Positions 32,850-40,576 of a stretch of 64,000 nt of DNA are shown here, one piece after another. The notes under the pieces are model-generated. The model did not search any database. It was not told the origin of the DNA and was given only the letters and a program-made list of their open reading frames with translations. Numbering within the stretch: position 1 is the first letter of the stretch; each line of letters begins with the position of its first letter. The stretch covers positions 1-64,000 of IMG/VR virus record IMGVR_UViG_3300023301_000007; one strand, given 5' to 3'. A program made the translations under genes and the position numbers. The DNA is from a virus.

Positions 32850-33553
32850 TCGCGGTTAATGTAATAAGACAGGTTACTATGTACATAAATATTAAAGGAT
32901 TCCCCTTCACCTTTCTTATCAACAAACGTACGACTAGAATCTAATGTATCAAGTACCATACGAAGTGTTCCATAAGTCAGTTTAATTTCACCACTTGAAT
33001 TATAATTATCGTCACGCATTCGGTAATCATGGCTAATATTGTCAAAGTCACCAGATGCGATAATTTTACGCGCTTGGGATTTGGTTACCTTGTCTTTATT
33101 TGCAACGCTACCAACCGATTTGAAGTTCTTTAACATGGCTGGATTAAAGCATGCAACAGACATATTCTTCGAGGTTGATAATCGAACATCCTCAATAACA
33201 CCAGTATCAACTAAGCGTTCTGCTGTTTCTACAATACCATCAATACTAGTAAGCGCATCAAAAAAACCACCATCAGCTTCTGCTTCTTTGCTTATACTAA
33301 TACGGTGCACATTGCCGTTACCTGCTTTACCATATTTTGAAGTATCGACCACATATAATGCGCGGTTACGTCTATCACGTTTAAATGACCACTTACCGTC
33401 AGTTGTATAGCAATCACCGCCACCTATTCTATACCATTCTTTAAATTCTGATAATGTACCAACCATATGTGTATCACCATCAACCTTAAAACTAACAGCT
33501 TCAAGTAATGGTTGAGCAACACCTTCGTTTAAATATTCTGAGAAAGAAATCAT
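32846..33553 (-). CDS. Unknown protein with capsid-targeting-like N-terminus
   Basis: 235 residues beginning MISFSEYLNEGVAQPLL; FSEYLNE ends in L-N-E. Start 33553 is preceded by TAGAGGT; the longer frame upstream has no ribosome site. The body has no recognised domain but is well-formed (FKEWYRIGGGDCYTTDGKW, RNRALYVVDTSKYG). AGTAAATAC lies 44 bp upstream on the coding strand, a late-promoter-like motif. Inferred to be an internal head protein. Confidence 0.65.
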   Translation of the reverse strand: MISFSEYLNEGVAQPLLEAVSFKVDGDTHMVGTLSEFKEWYRIGGGDCYTTDGKWSFKRDRRNRALYVVDTSKYGKAGNGNVHRISISKEAEADGGFFDALTSIDGIVETAERLVDTGVIEDVRLSTSKNMSVACFNPAMLKNFKSVGSVANKDKVTKSQARKIIASGDFDNISHDYRMRDDNYNSSGEIKLTYGTLRMVLDTLDSSRTFVDKKGEGESFNIYVHSNLSYYINRD

Positions 33554-33587
33554 GTGTACCTCTATTAAATTATATTGTGTATCGTAT

Positions 33588-33683
33588 TTACTGTACATGA
33601 TAATCATAAATCCCATTGGATAAAACATTTGACATATAAACAGCAACATTGAACTTCAACTCGCTCATTGTAACGTTAAACAT
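33588..33683 (-). CDS. Small unknown protein, 31 aa
   Basis: The first ATG after the promoter leader at 33684-33765, preceded by TTATTGGGG. It begins MFNVTMSELKFNVAVYM and ends YDYHVQ. Short but well placed for translation. Confidence 0.5.
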   Translation of the reverse strand: MFNVTMSELKFNVAVYMSNVLSNGIYDYHVQ

Positions 33684-33765
33684 AAAAACCCCAATAATAT
33701 AATTAGTAAACTACCTATCTCCCAACCTACGTACTAATTATAGCAATATTGGAGCCACCAGTCAA
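33684..33765 (-). promoter_or_regulatory. Strong promoter with shared leader
   Basis: On the minus strand: TTGACT (33760-33765), a 17-bp spacer, TATAAT (33737-33742), then TACGTAGGTTGGGAGATAGG and ATTATATTATTGGGG. The leader resembles that of 22066-22118. Confidence 0.8.
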
Positions 33766-34106
33766 GAAAAACCGTATCCACCATCAATGCGTTCGATGGC
33801 TTCATCATAATTGTCAAAAACGTAATAGTCCCAATTTTCAAATTCATCATCTACGATAATATTCTTAAGACGATTAACATTCATATCCTGACCTTTATAA
33901 TCATTACTTATTTTGTCACGCTCGACTATATAAGAACCTTCAATGGCTCCATGACCATATCTAACTTCTTTACGTAAACGCACTAACCAAACATCATTTA
34001 CGTCCGGTGTAATAAACACACTGACATAGCCATTATTCTCGTACTCGCTATTATTAGTGAATGCGTATGTTGTAACGTTTGTTGTTTTTGCGAATTCAAA
34101 TTTCAT
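33762..34106 (-). CDS. Unknown protein, 114 aa
   Basis: Start 34106 follows ATTATTGGAGTT; it begins MKFEFAKTTNVTTYAF and ends IDGGYGFS. Beta-rich N-terminus and acidic C-terminus. Its 3' end overlaps the promoter at 33760. No family recognised. Confidence 0.6.
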   Translation of the reverse strand: MKFEFAKTTNVTTYAFTNNSEYENNGYVSVFITPDVNDVWLVRLRKEVRYGHGAIEGSYIVERDKISNDYKGQDMNVNRLKNIIVDDEFENWDYYVFDNYDEAIERIDGGYGFS

Positions 34107-34147
34107 AATAAACTCCAATAATTTAAATTAATTTATCGTACTTGATA

Positions 34148-34176
34148 ATTATATCAATTTACCACTACAAAGTCAA
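34148..34176 (-). promoter_or_regulatory. Candidate early promoter
   Basis: On the minus strand: TTGACT (34171-34176), a 17-bp spacer and TATAAT (34148-34153), directly upstream of the 34106 start. Confidence 0.75.
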
Positions 34177-34240
34177 CAACTAAAACAAAAAAAGTGGACA
34201 CACGTTACATGCATCCACTTCGTTAATAAGCTATTTACTA

Positions 34241-34531
34241 TTAAGAGTTAAGTGTTTTACATCTGTTCCAATCTGTTCTTCTGTTAAGCTCTCTGTTTGT
34301 TGGTGGTAATGCTTCTTTGTATATATCAAATTGAATGTCGCCTCCATACTTTAGCACGCGCTCATAAAAGGCTTTGTTGATTCTAATTGGATAAAAACTC
34401 CAGTCGTTATCCATGCCATCAAAAGCATATGAACCGTTATTAATAGCGTCATTATATGTGGACATATGAGATGTACCAACACCTAAAATAATGTTTTGTT
34501 TTTTATCTAAAATGCAATAATGTAATGCCAT
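34241..34531 (-). CDS. Unknown protein, 96 aa
   Basis: It begins MALHYCILDKKQNIILGVG, then SYAF and WSFYPIRINKAFYERVL. The start lies next to the stop of the metallophosphoesterase, so the two are in one operon. No known motif. Confidence 0.55.
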   Translation of the reverse strand: MALHYCILDKKQNIILGVGTSHMSTYNDAINNGSYAFDGMDNDWSFYPIRINKAFYERVLKYGGDIQFDIYKEALPPTNRELNRRTDWNRCKTLNS

Positions 34532-34532
34532 A

Positions 34533-35045
34533 TTATGCTGCCTTGATAAATTCATTTAAGTTATAGAGTCTGTGGTCGCAATCAATACCAACATTAAAAC
34601 GATTCTCCATCATGTTTGGGCCATAGTTATGAGTATGCCCATGCAAGTGTATTGCTCCGTGGTGCTTGCAATCCCATGTCTCAATAGGATAATGGAATAA
34701 TACTAATTTGACTTTGTTTACTCTAAACGAATCATAATGTCCAATAACCTCATGTGGTGTCCCTTTGCATATACTACGAAGTTGTTCCATCTTGTCATGA
34801 TTACCAATGATGAATTTCCACTTACCGTTTAGCTGCGAGACAATTTCTTCAACATCCGCATATTTAGTTTTCTTGCCACATGTTAAATCGCCTAGATGCC
34901 AAACAGTATCATTTTGCTTAACTGGTTTGTTTACAATATTATTAATCCAATCGTTATGGTCGGCAATCTTACATGGCCTGTTACAGTGTTCAATAATATT
35001 ATCATGATTATAGTGTAAGTCGCTTGTAACATAAATATTATTCAT
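34533..35045 (-). CDS. Metallophosphoesterase
   Basis: About 170 residues with the full calcineurin-like signature: SDLHYNH near the start (DxH), VWHLGDL (GD), IIGNHDK (GNHD), a middle His, and HLHGHTHN (GHxH). These residues bind two metals. Small phage versions act as phosphodiesterases or phosphatases; the substrate is unknown. I chose ATG 35045 after GAGGATAATGG. It overlaps the upstream gene by 8 bp. Confidence 0.85.
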   Translation of the reverse strand: MNNIYVTSDLHYNHDNIIEHCNRPCKIADHNDWINNIVNKPVKQNDTVWHLGDLTCGKKTKYADVEEIVSQLNGKWKFIIGNHDKMEQLRSICKGTPHEVIGHYDSFRVNKVKLVLFHYPIETWDCKHHGAIHLHGHTHNYGPNMMENRFNVGIDCDHRLYNLNEFIKAA

Positions 35046-35667
35046 AACCATTATCCTCTTCATCGCTTTTACCATAAGTGGCAGTTCTTAACAACGTGCA
35101 TCTATAGCATCCACCCATGCCATCATAATCATCTAATCCATATGCGGCATTGTGTAGGTTGGTATCACTACAACTTGTTCGGTCATGTTGTGGCGCAATC
35201 ATGTTAACGTAGTTTATTCTTAATTCTTCTTCATCATTGCGTTCTACTGATAAGTTGTCAACCAACGGAAATTTAACTATCAATTTATCACGTAGTTCAA
35301 TCATTTGCGCATCACTACATTGTACACTCATACCATATGATGGACCCCAATTTAACGACACGCTGTTGAAGTTGTCAGTATACATAATAGAGATATTATT
35401 CTTATTAGCACTTTTGATAATATCATATGCATATACATGTGACATTGTTTCCATAATATCAGTCTTCACATTATTAATAAATATGTAATAATCGTCTACG
35501 CTTAATGAATCCGTTTGGTGTCTATTTCTAAGTTTCCATTCATCGTTTGCGCTTACAAGTGCTTGCGCATACGTCATAATGCGGTCATCAGTTTCTAGTT
35601 CTTCTGTAGTAAATCCACATGTTAATGCTAGTTTAGTTAGACTGTCTGTTACAACTACTGGTTTCAT
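35038..35667 (-). CDS. Unknown protein, 209 aa
   Basis: It begins MKPVVVTDSLTKLALTCGFT after GAGGTGG. The C-terminal part is rich in Cys and His (HDRTSCSDTNLHN, GGCYRCTLL), which suggests a metal site. It is coupled to the metallophosphoesterase by overlap. No family recognised. Confidence 0.6.
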   Translation of the reverse strand: MKPVVVTDSLTKLALTCGFTTEELETDDRIMTYAQALVSANDEWKLRNRHQTDSLSVDDYYIFINNVKTDIMETMSHVYAYDIIKSANKNNISIMYTDNFNSVSLNWGPSYGMSVQCSDAQMIELRDKLIVKFPLVDNLSVERNDEEELRINYVNMIAPQHDRTSCSDTNLHNAAYGLDDYDGMGGCYRCTLLRTATYGKSDEEDNGYE

Positions 35668-35900
35668 TAGACCACCTCAATAAATACTTCAACATCAATA
35701 GTATAAACGCATTTTATAGTGACTTGTGTTGGATACGTTGTAGGTAACGGTGTTTCAATGTTAAACATAATTTCCTGTATATCTACTTCACCGTTTGATA
35801 AGTGATAATATAACCCCATACTGCCTAATTGCCTATAAACAAGATTGATTAATTCTTCTATACTATTAACGGTTAGGATTGTGCTATTAGTTTCACTCAT
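35667..35900 (-). CDS. Unknown protein, 77 aa
   Basis: It begins MSETNSTILTVNSIEELINL after AAGGAGC. The ends overlap both neighbours by a few bases, so it belongs to a tightly packed operon. Confidence 0.55.
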   Translation of the reverse strand: MSETNSTILTVNSIEELINLVYRQLGSMGLYYHLSNGEVDIQEIMFNIETPLPTTYPTQVTIKCVYTIDVEVFIEVV

Positions 35901-36241
35901 AATGATGCTCCTTTTAATGCATACTTATTTTCACATAATGTAAACAAGAACTCTGTAACATCATCAAACTCGTCTTGCAATACTGCTAGTTTTATCTCCT
36001 CGTCATATAATAAATGATACAACATGCATAAAGGTAAATGCGAAGCGAATAAATGCTCAGAACTACGAATTACAGACTTATATTCAGGTAAGAATTCAAG
36101 CTCATATACTTCTAGTAACTGACTAACATTAATACAGTCTTTAGCAATTTCATTTATACCCTTGTTAATGATACGCGCTTTCATATCAGGCGACTGGTTA
36201 TAATCTAAAACAAAGTTTTGACCTGTGAATAAAGTGTTCAT
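35897..36241 (-). CDS. Unknown protein, 114 aa
   Basis: I chose ATG 36241 (MNTLFTGQNFVLDYNQSPD) because GAGGCAT upstream is its ribosome site; ATG 36253 would lie before that site. Helical and acidic. First gene of the operon running down to 34241. Confidence 0.6.
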   Translation of the reverse strand: MNTLFTGQNFVLDYNQSPDMKARIINKGINEIAKDCINVSQLLEVYELEFLPEYKSVIRSSEHLFASHLPLCMLYHLLYDEEIKLAVLQDEFDDVTEFLFTLCENKYALKGASL

Positions 36242-36283
36242 AATATGCCTCATGATTTAAATGAAAAATTAGTGTACAGGTTC

Positions 36284-36311
36284 ATTATACACTAATTGTT
36301 AGACTTGTAAA
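36284..36311 (-). promoter_or_regulatory. Candidate early promoter
   Basis: On the minus strand: TTTACA (36306-36311), a 16-bp spacer, TATAAT (36284-36289), ahead of the 36241 start. Confidence 0.65.
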
Positions 36312-36449
36312 GTATTATTTCATAATACGTTTTAGTTATTTGTCCATACTTCGATTGAAGTGCATGTAATATAACACAATAAATACACATATCAACTATT
36401 ATTTTTGTTTAAGTACAAGTAATCCAAACTATAACTATAAAGTGATATT

Positions 36450-36926
36450 ATGCAAACAGAACACATAACCGCGGAAAATTATCAATATAAGTTACCATTT
36501 GACAATAAAGAAGGCAAAGACGTTTTTCGGTACATACCGCATGCACCAGAGATTGAGGATGTTGACGAGGATTTTAAAGAAAAGAACTGCTATAAGAACG
36601 ATACTTTTATTAGGGGTGCGTATGTCAGTTACCCATACACTAAAGAACATCTTGATGAAATGAAACGTTGCAAAGACGATTCTTTTTACTTTATCCAAAA
36701 TTACGTAAGAATTAACACGCTTGATTATGGTGTACGGTTATTTGACCCTTTCCAGTATCAGAAAAATATGATTAAGATGATGGACGAAAATCGTTTTACA
36801 ATATTTACAACTTCACGCCAAGCGGGTAAATGCGTGCACGGTACTACTGAAATAACAGTGCGTAATAAAACCACTGGCTTGATAGAAACAGTTGAGATAG
36901 AAGATTTCTTTTCGCGTTTTGAGTAA
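36450..36926 (+). CDS. Terminase large subunit, N-terminal part, ending in split-intein N fragment
   Basis: 158 residues. Residues 1-127 are the start of a gp17/TerL ATPase (IQNYVRINTLDYGVRLFDP, FQYQKNMIKMM), up to the Walker A lysine in TTSRQAGK. In place of the expected Thr/Ser comes C128, then 31 residues to the stop: CVHGTTEITV, TGLIETVEIEDFF. This is the layout of an atypical split intein with a very short N part, as known for AceL-TerL. Trans-splicing with a C-terminal partner would be needed for a working P-loop. No partner is in this window. AATAAATACAC upstream resembles a late promoter. Confidence 0.85.
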   Translation: MQTEHITAENYQYKLPFDNKEGKDVFRYIPHAPEIEDVDEDFKEKNCYKNDTFIRGAYVSYPYTKEHLDEMKRCKDDSFYFIQNYVRINTLDYGVRLFDPFQYQKNMIKMMDENRFTIFTTSRQAGKCVHGTTEITVRNKTTGLIETVEIEDFFSRFE

Positions 36927-36936
36927 CCACAAAAAA

Positions 36937-36954
36937 GGAGTGTAAACACACTCC
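36937..36954 (-). terminator. Minus-strand terminator
   Basis: A 7-bp stem GGAGTGT/ACACTCC with a 4-nt loop and, on the minus strand, a T6 tract. It ends the HTH-like gene transcript at the point where it meets the terL fragment. Confidence 0.75.
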
Positions 36955-36975
36955 CAAATAACGTAGCGTTAACTA

Positions 36976-37209
36976 CTAGGCAACCTCACCATACAGTGAT
37001 ACAACCAAATCTTTTAATGCTTTAAGTCGGTAATCATATGCTGGATAATATCCCAATTTAACTTTTCCATACGTTGAACGCGCCATACCAACTTCATCTG
37101 CAATTTCATCACCGATGAAATCTTTATTAATTATGTGGTGTAAAGCAACAAAGCGTTTATTGTTAGTGCTTGCTGAATGTTGGTCACGAACGTTACAGGT
37201 TGGTTTCAT
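36976..37209 (-). CDS. Small HTH-like protein
   Basis: 77 residues. IGDEIADEVGMARSTYGKVK looks like a helix-turn-helix, and the whole resembles residues 12-68 of the protein at 38184 (NKRFVALHH vs NKKFVKLHE; KVKLGYYPA vs KIKLGYFYA). Likely a DNA-binding regulator. It has an upstream minus-strand promoter (TTGACA, 16 bp, TATAAT, around 37260-37290). Confidence 0.55.
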   Translation of the reverse strand: MKPTCNVRDQHSASTNNKRFVALHHIINKDFIGDEIADEVGMARSTYGKVKLGYYPAYDYRLKALKDLVVSLYGEVA

Positions 37210-37307
37210 ATAAATATTCCAATTATTAAAAGTTGTTGTGTTAACTAAATCCTACAAAACTAATTATACACGATTATTTAGGGTTGTCAATTACAAAGGT
37301 GGATTAA

Positions 37308-37874
37308 ATGTTTTTAAAGTATAGCGTAATGCTCAATATTATTTTAGTTATGTTATCAGTGACTTTATTTTACAAGTACGACAAAACAGTAAAAGAAGTA
37401 GAACTGGTTAAACTTAATTGCGAATTATCAATAACCGAATCTAACAATGATATTATTAAGGATAACATAATAGAACTTACACGTATTAAAGCATTACAAG
37501 ATAAACAACATCAAAAATTCTTAGAGGTCAACGATGAACTTATTAACACGCAACAAAAATTCAATGCTGACATTAGCGCTGTTAACGCTACTAATGAGCG
37601 GTTGCTCATTGATGCACAAGAAGCAAGAAGTAAAGCCTTTACCACAGATATCAAATCTGACAACCGTTCAGAAGCCTTACGTGAATATGCAACTATTAGA
37701 GAAGGATTACATGATGAATGTAAATATTCACTTATTGAGGTCTCAGAAGATGCTACAAGACTTCAGCAAAAAGTATTAGAATTTGATAAAAAATGGGATA
37801 TCCAAAGTGATACTATACTAGGATTATCAGCCAATAAAAAAGCCGACACTAGTGACTTAGTACCGGCTCAGTAG
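37308..37874 (+). CDS. Rz: Spanin inner-membrane subunit, Rz-like
   Basis: 188 residues: one N-terminal membrane anchor (YSVMLNIILVMLSVTLFYKY), then a long coiled-coil periplasmic region (NTQQKFNADISAVNATNERL and others). A complete second gene with a lipoprotein signal lies inside it in another frame (37534-37779). This nested arrangement is the hallmark of Rz/Rz1, which fuse inner and outer membranes at lysis. It implies a Gram-negative host. AAGGTGG precedes the ATG. Confidence 0.85.
   Translation: MFLKYSVMLNIILVMLSVTLFYKYDKTVKEVELVKLNCELSITESNNDIIKDNIIELTRIKALQDKQHQKFLEVNDELINTQQKFNADISAVNATNERLLIDAQEARSKAFTTDIKSDNRSEALREYATIREGLHDECKYSLIEVSEDATRLQQKVLEFDKKWDIQSDTILGLSANKKADTSDLVPAQ
37534..37779 (+). 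CDS. Rz1: Spanin outer-membrane lipoprotein, Rz1-like, nested in Rz
   Basis: 81 residues in another frame of the Rz gene. MNLLTRNKNSMLTLALLTL is followed by lipobox LMSGC, a signal for lipidation at Cys and sorting to the outer membrane. A proline-containing stretch (VKPLPQ) follows. GAGGTCAACG precedes ATG 37534. It would pair with the Rz C-terminus across the periplasm. Confidence 0.85.
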   Translation: MNLLTRNKNSMLTLALLTLLMSGCSLMHKKQEVKPLPQISNLTTVQKPYVNMQLLEKDYMMNVNIHLLRSQKMLQDFSKKY

Positions 37875-37889
37875 CAATTAAAACATTTT

Positions 37890-38150
37890 CTATGCTGCTA
37901 ACTCTTTAAGTTTTACCACACGTAGCGAAGTACCTCTGTGGTTTTTAAGGACTTTCAAAGCCATTGACGAATCAAGTTCAGTAACTGTCTTTTTAAGACG
38001 TGTAAGTTTTTTCTTGTTAGAAATAACCCACGCTTTAGAATTAACTTGGGTAATACCATCATAACTATAAATGCGGTTACACGACATACGATTAAGGTCT
38101 AATGCGGCACGTATAACTGTGGTAGTGTCGTGTGTTTGGCGATTACTCAT
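37890..38150 (-). CDS. Unknown basic protein, 86 aa
   Basis: It begins MSNRQTHDTTTVIRAALDLN and has a lysine/arginine-rich middle (NKKKLTRLKKTVTELD). It is in the same minus-strand group as the HTH-like protein at 38184 and may be a DNA-binding protein. No clear motif. Confidence 0.5.
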   Translation of the reverse strand: MSNRQTHDTTTVIRAALDLNRMSCNRIYSYDGITQVNSKAWVISNKKKLTRLKKTVTELDSSMALKVLKNHRGTSLRVVKLKELAA

Positions 38151-38183
38151 AATGTTTCCTTTGATAATTGATTTAAGATTGTA

Positions 38184-38546
38184 TTACTTAACGTTGATTG
38201 TAATATCACCAACAAAGTTCAATGGGATATTAACAACAACTGACTTCTTCTTAGCGGCTGATTTCTTAACAGTAGTAGACTCTCCTAATACCGATTTACC
38301 ATGCATTTTAACTTCTTTGATATCTAAAATAGATGGACGAACTTCACTTTTAACTAACCGACTCATTGATTGCAAAATATCAGCATCAGCATAGAAGTAT
38401 CCCAACTTGATTTTTGAAAATGATGAAGTTGGGATACTAAGTTTATTTGCAATAACACCATCACGATATTTCGATGATAATGTTTCGTGTAGTTTAACGA
38501 ATTTTTTGTTACATCTGGTGTGGTTGTACTGACCGCGAAATGCCAT
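38184..38546 (-). CDS. HTH-like protein with extended C-terminus
   Basis: 120 residues. The N-terminal ~70 residues (VIANKLSIPTSSFSKIKLGY) are homologous to the HTH-like protein at 36976. A basic linker (KKSAAKKKS) and a short hydrophobic beta tail follow. Probably a regulator that pairs with or competes with its paralogue; that role is inferred. Confidence 0.55.
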   Translation of the reverse strand: MAFRGQYNHTRCNKKFVKLHETLSSKYRDGVIANKLSIPTSSFSKIKLGYFYADADILQSMSRLVKSEVRPSILDIKEVKMHGKSVLGESTTVKKSAAKKKSVVVNIPLNFVGDITINVK

Positions 38547-38619
38547 AAAATATCCTGTTTGATATAAATTGTTACTTGATTGTGTTGTTAAGTATAAACA
38601 CTTTTAATATTAATGCAAG

Positions 38620-38895
38620 CTATTTTTTAACATTACGTTTATTACGCTTTCTGATAAGCGCCATTTGAATTTTATCAACAACCATCATAACAAGTTTAAA
38701 AACGAATACTAATAATACGCAGGCGATAAGAATTACAAACAATAATAAGAACGGTCCCCAAATTGGTGAAAGCACCATTAACCAACTCATGTCACTAAAA
38801 TTAAAAACTTTGGCTGCTGCAAATATCGCTGTCAACATAACAAAGATACTCGTGCCACCAACATATACTGGTGATGTTGAACTTTCTTTACGCAT
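38620..38895 (-). CDS. Small membrane protein, 91 aa
   Basis: Two membrane segments (SIFVMLTAIFAAAKVFNF and PFLLLFVILIACVLLVFVF) with a WLMVLSPIWGP motif between them, and a basic C-terminus (RKRNKRNVKK). The WxWVLSPxWGP pattern occurs in small phage membrane proteins. A holin role is possible because Rz/Rz1 lies nearby, but it is on the opposite strand and unproven. Confidence 0.6.
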   Translation of the reverse strand: MRKESSTSPVYVGGTSIFVMLTAIFAAAKVFNFSDMSWLMVLSPIWGPFLLLFVILIACVLLVFVFKLVMMVVDKIQMALIRKRNKRNVKK

Positions 38896-38969
38896 GATAC
38901 TCCTTAACTGATTAATTAATAATAACTAAATAACTATACACGTATAACTATGAGATGTCAATAACTATT

Positions 38970-39431
38970 ATGGCTGGATATCCTAAACCAAAAAGGTTCA
39001 AACCCGAAAACCCGAAAAAATATGTTGGTAAAGTAAATGACATTATCAGTCGTAGCAGTTGGGAAACAAAAATGTTCCATTGGTGTGACAACAACCCTAG
39101 CGTGGTACGTTGGAACAGCGAGGATGTTATTATACCATACTTTAGCAATGCTGACGGTAAAATGCGCAAATACCATATTGATGTTTACGCTGCTATTAAA
39201 ATGAAAGACGGCAGCGTAAAACAATACATTATAGAAATAAAACCTTACGAGCAAACGATTAAACCAAAAATGCGCGGACGTAAGAAAAAAGAAACATATC
39301 TAAAAGAATGCTATACATTCCAAGTTAATACTGACAAGTGGCAACATGCAACGGCATGGGCTAAGCAAAACGATATGGAATTTATCATAATGGATGAATA
39401 TTCACTTGGTCTAAAAAAGAGAAAACCATAA
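38970..39431 (+). CDS. 4: Head completion nuclease, gp4/gp50-like
   Basis: About 153 residues. RSSWETKMFHWCDNNPSVV, WNSEDVIIPY and YHIDVYAAIKMKDGSVKQY, IIEIKP form a TnsA/PD-(D/E)XK nuclease-like core, as in T4 gp4. In T4 this protein helps complete DNA-filled heads before tail joining. I chose ATG 38970; ATG 38955 is possible. CTAAATAAC about 40 bp upstream fits a late promoter. Confidence 0.85.
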   Translation: MAGYPKPKRFKPENPKKYVGKVNDIISRSSWETKMFHWCDNNPSVVRWNSEDVIIPYFSNADGKMRKYHIDVYAAIKMKDGSVKQYIIEIKPYEQTIKPKMRGRKKKETYLKECYTFQVNTDKWQHATAWAKQNDMEFIIMDEYSLGLKKRKP

Positions 39432-39445
39432 TGCTAAGTGACAAA

Positions 39446-39706
39446 TTAAAAATACATAACCTTTGCTAATGCATCCATCGAATATCTGTCTAATCTCATA
39501 GTGTTTTTCTCGGTTGAGTAAACCGTTTCTTTAACAATAATTTTTTGGTGTATATTTCTCTGTATATATGTAAACACTTTATCGTTAGATTCTAGTATAA
39601 ATACGTCCTTAATTGGCTTGCCATGTTTATCTAAGCAAATCATGCCAATACGGTCCGCATTCATATTAGAACGCTCAAAATCAAAATTCTCATTAACGTG
39701 TGACAT
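39446..39706 (-). CDS. Unknown protein, 86 aa
   Basis: It begins MSHVNENFDFERSNMNADRI; ends YSMDALAKVMYF. A minus-strand promoter (TTGACA, 17 bp, TATGAT) lies just upstream at about 39724-39752. No family recognised. Confidence 0.55.
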   Translation of the reverse strand: MSHVNENFDFERSNMNADRIGMICLDKHGKPIKDVFILESNDKVFTYIQRNIHQKIIVKETVYSTEKNTMRLDRYSMDALAKVMYF

Positions 39707-39753
39707 AGTTAACTCCAGTCATCATAACAATACTTGCATAGGTTGTCAAGTAA

Positions 39754-40254
39754 CTATCTTCTTTTATTCCATTGTAGTTCACTCCATTCAGTAGTGCTAT
39801 CATGATGACCTAGTTTATCTGTCGATACCAACCCATTTTTGATAGTAATGCGAATATGTCGACCATCATCAGCAAATAGTAAATCACTTTCATCAACTTG
39901 TATAAGGTCAGTAATATATCCCACTGCTATACTTTTATTAACACCACCGTTTCCGTAGTGCTTACTATAAGGGGCGTATATGCCGTCATCAAAATAAAAT
40001 ACTGGATACAGTGAATGTGTTACATTAGGTCCAAGATGAACACGCTCTAGCTTGATATATTTTAGCATGTTGTTGGTACTATGTACATTAATAAAAAAAT
40101 CATCTACTATTCTACGCCTACGAAAAATAGTATTAAAATAAAAACGTGCAATGTTCATTGCTGCAATGAAATTCAGTGCAGCAAATACAGCACCAACAAC
40201 GCAAGCAAAAAGAAATCCTACAGATAAACAAAATATTATAAAATCCATGACCAT
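39754..40254 (-). CDS. Membrane-anchored unknown protein, 166 aa
   Basis: An N-terminal membrane segment (FIIFCLSVGFLFACVVGAVF) is followed by RRRR and a soluble domain of about 115 residues (YPVFYFDDGIYAPYS, HIRITIKNGLV). The start is ATG 40254 after GAGGG; ATG 40248 is possible. Topology suggests a cytoplasmic domain. Function unknown. Confidence 0.55.
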   Translation of the reverse strand: MVMDFIIFCLSVGFLFACVVGAVFAALNFIAAMNIARFYFNTIFRRRRIVDDFFINVHSTNNMLKYIKLERVHLGPNVTHSLYPVFYFDDGIYAPYSKHYGNGGVNKSIAVGYITDLIQVDESDLLFADDGRHIRITIKNGLVSTDKLGHHDSTTEWSELQWNKRR

Positions 40255-40414
40255 AATTCTTAACCCTCATAATCTATTTGGTTGTTTTAAGTGTAAACGT
40301 AACAGTATCTTCTTGTTGATTGCACGCGCTAATTCACAGCGTTTAATTATACCATAATATAATAGTCAATTAATATTGTTTATATTAACACTCTTCTCAC
40401 ATATTGTACATATA

Positions 40415-40449
40415 AAAAAAGCCTAACACATTACGCATCAGGCTTTTTT
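40415..40449. terminator. Bidirectional terminator
   Basis: A 10-bp stem AAAAAAGCCT (40415-40424) with AGGCTTTTTT (40440-40449). It ends the uvsX transcript on the minus strand. Confidence 0.8.
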
Positions 40450-40462
40450 GTTACGATAGTAT

Positions 40463-40576
40463 TTATTTCTGACTTATTAGTTTAATCAGTTTACGCCACA
40501 CGTACATAGTTGTGTTTGGCAAGTGTAGTATTACTAAAATAATAACAATTGTTGCTATAATTATATAAGTATTCAC
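40463..40576 (-). CDS. Small membrane protein, 37 aa, coupled to uvsX
   Basis: A GTG start overlaps the uvsX stop (GTGA). The product has one long hydrophobic helix (YIIIATIVIILVILHL) and a basic tail (YVWRKLIKLISQK). Too short for most gene finders but well placed. Unknown role. Confidence 0.5.
   Translation of the reverse strand: MNTYIIIATIVIILVILHLPNTTMYVWRKLIKLISQK

Noticed and set aside
37534-37779. Treating the nested frame in Rz as a shadow
   Set aside because: It has a strong ribosome site and a textbook lipoprotein signal, so it was kept as Rz1.
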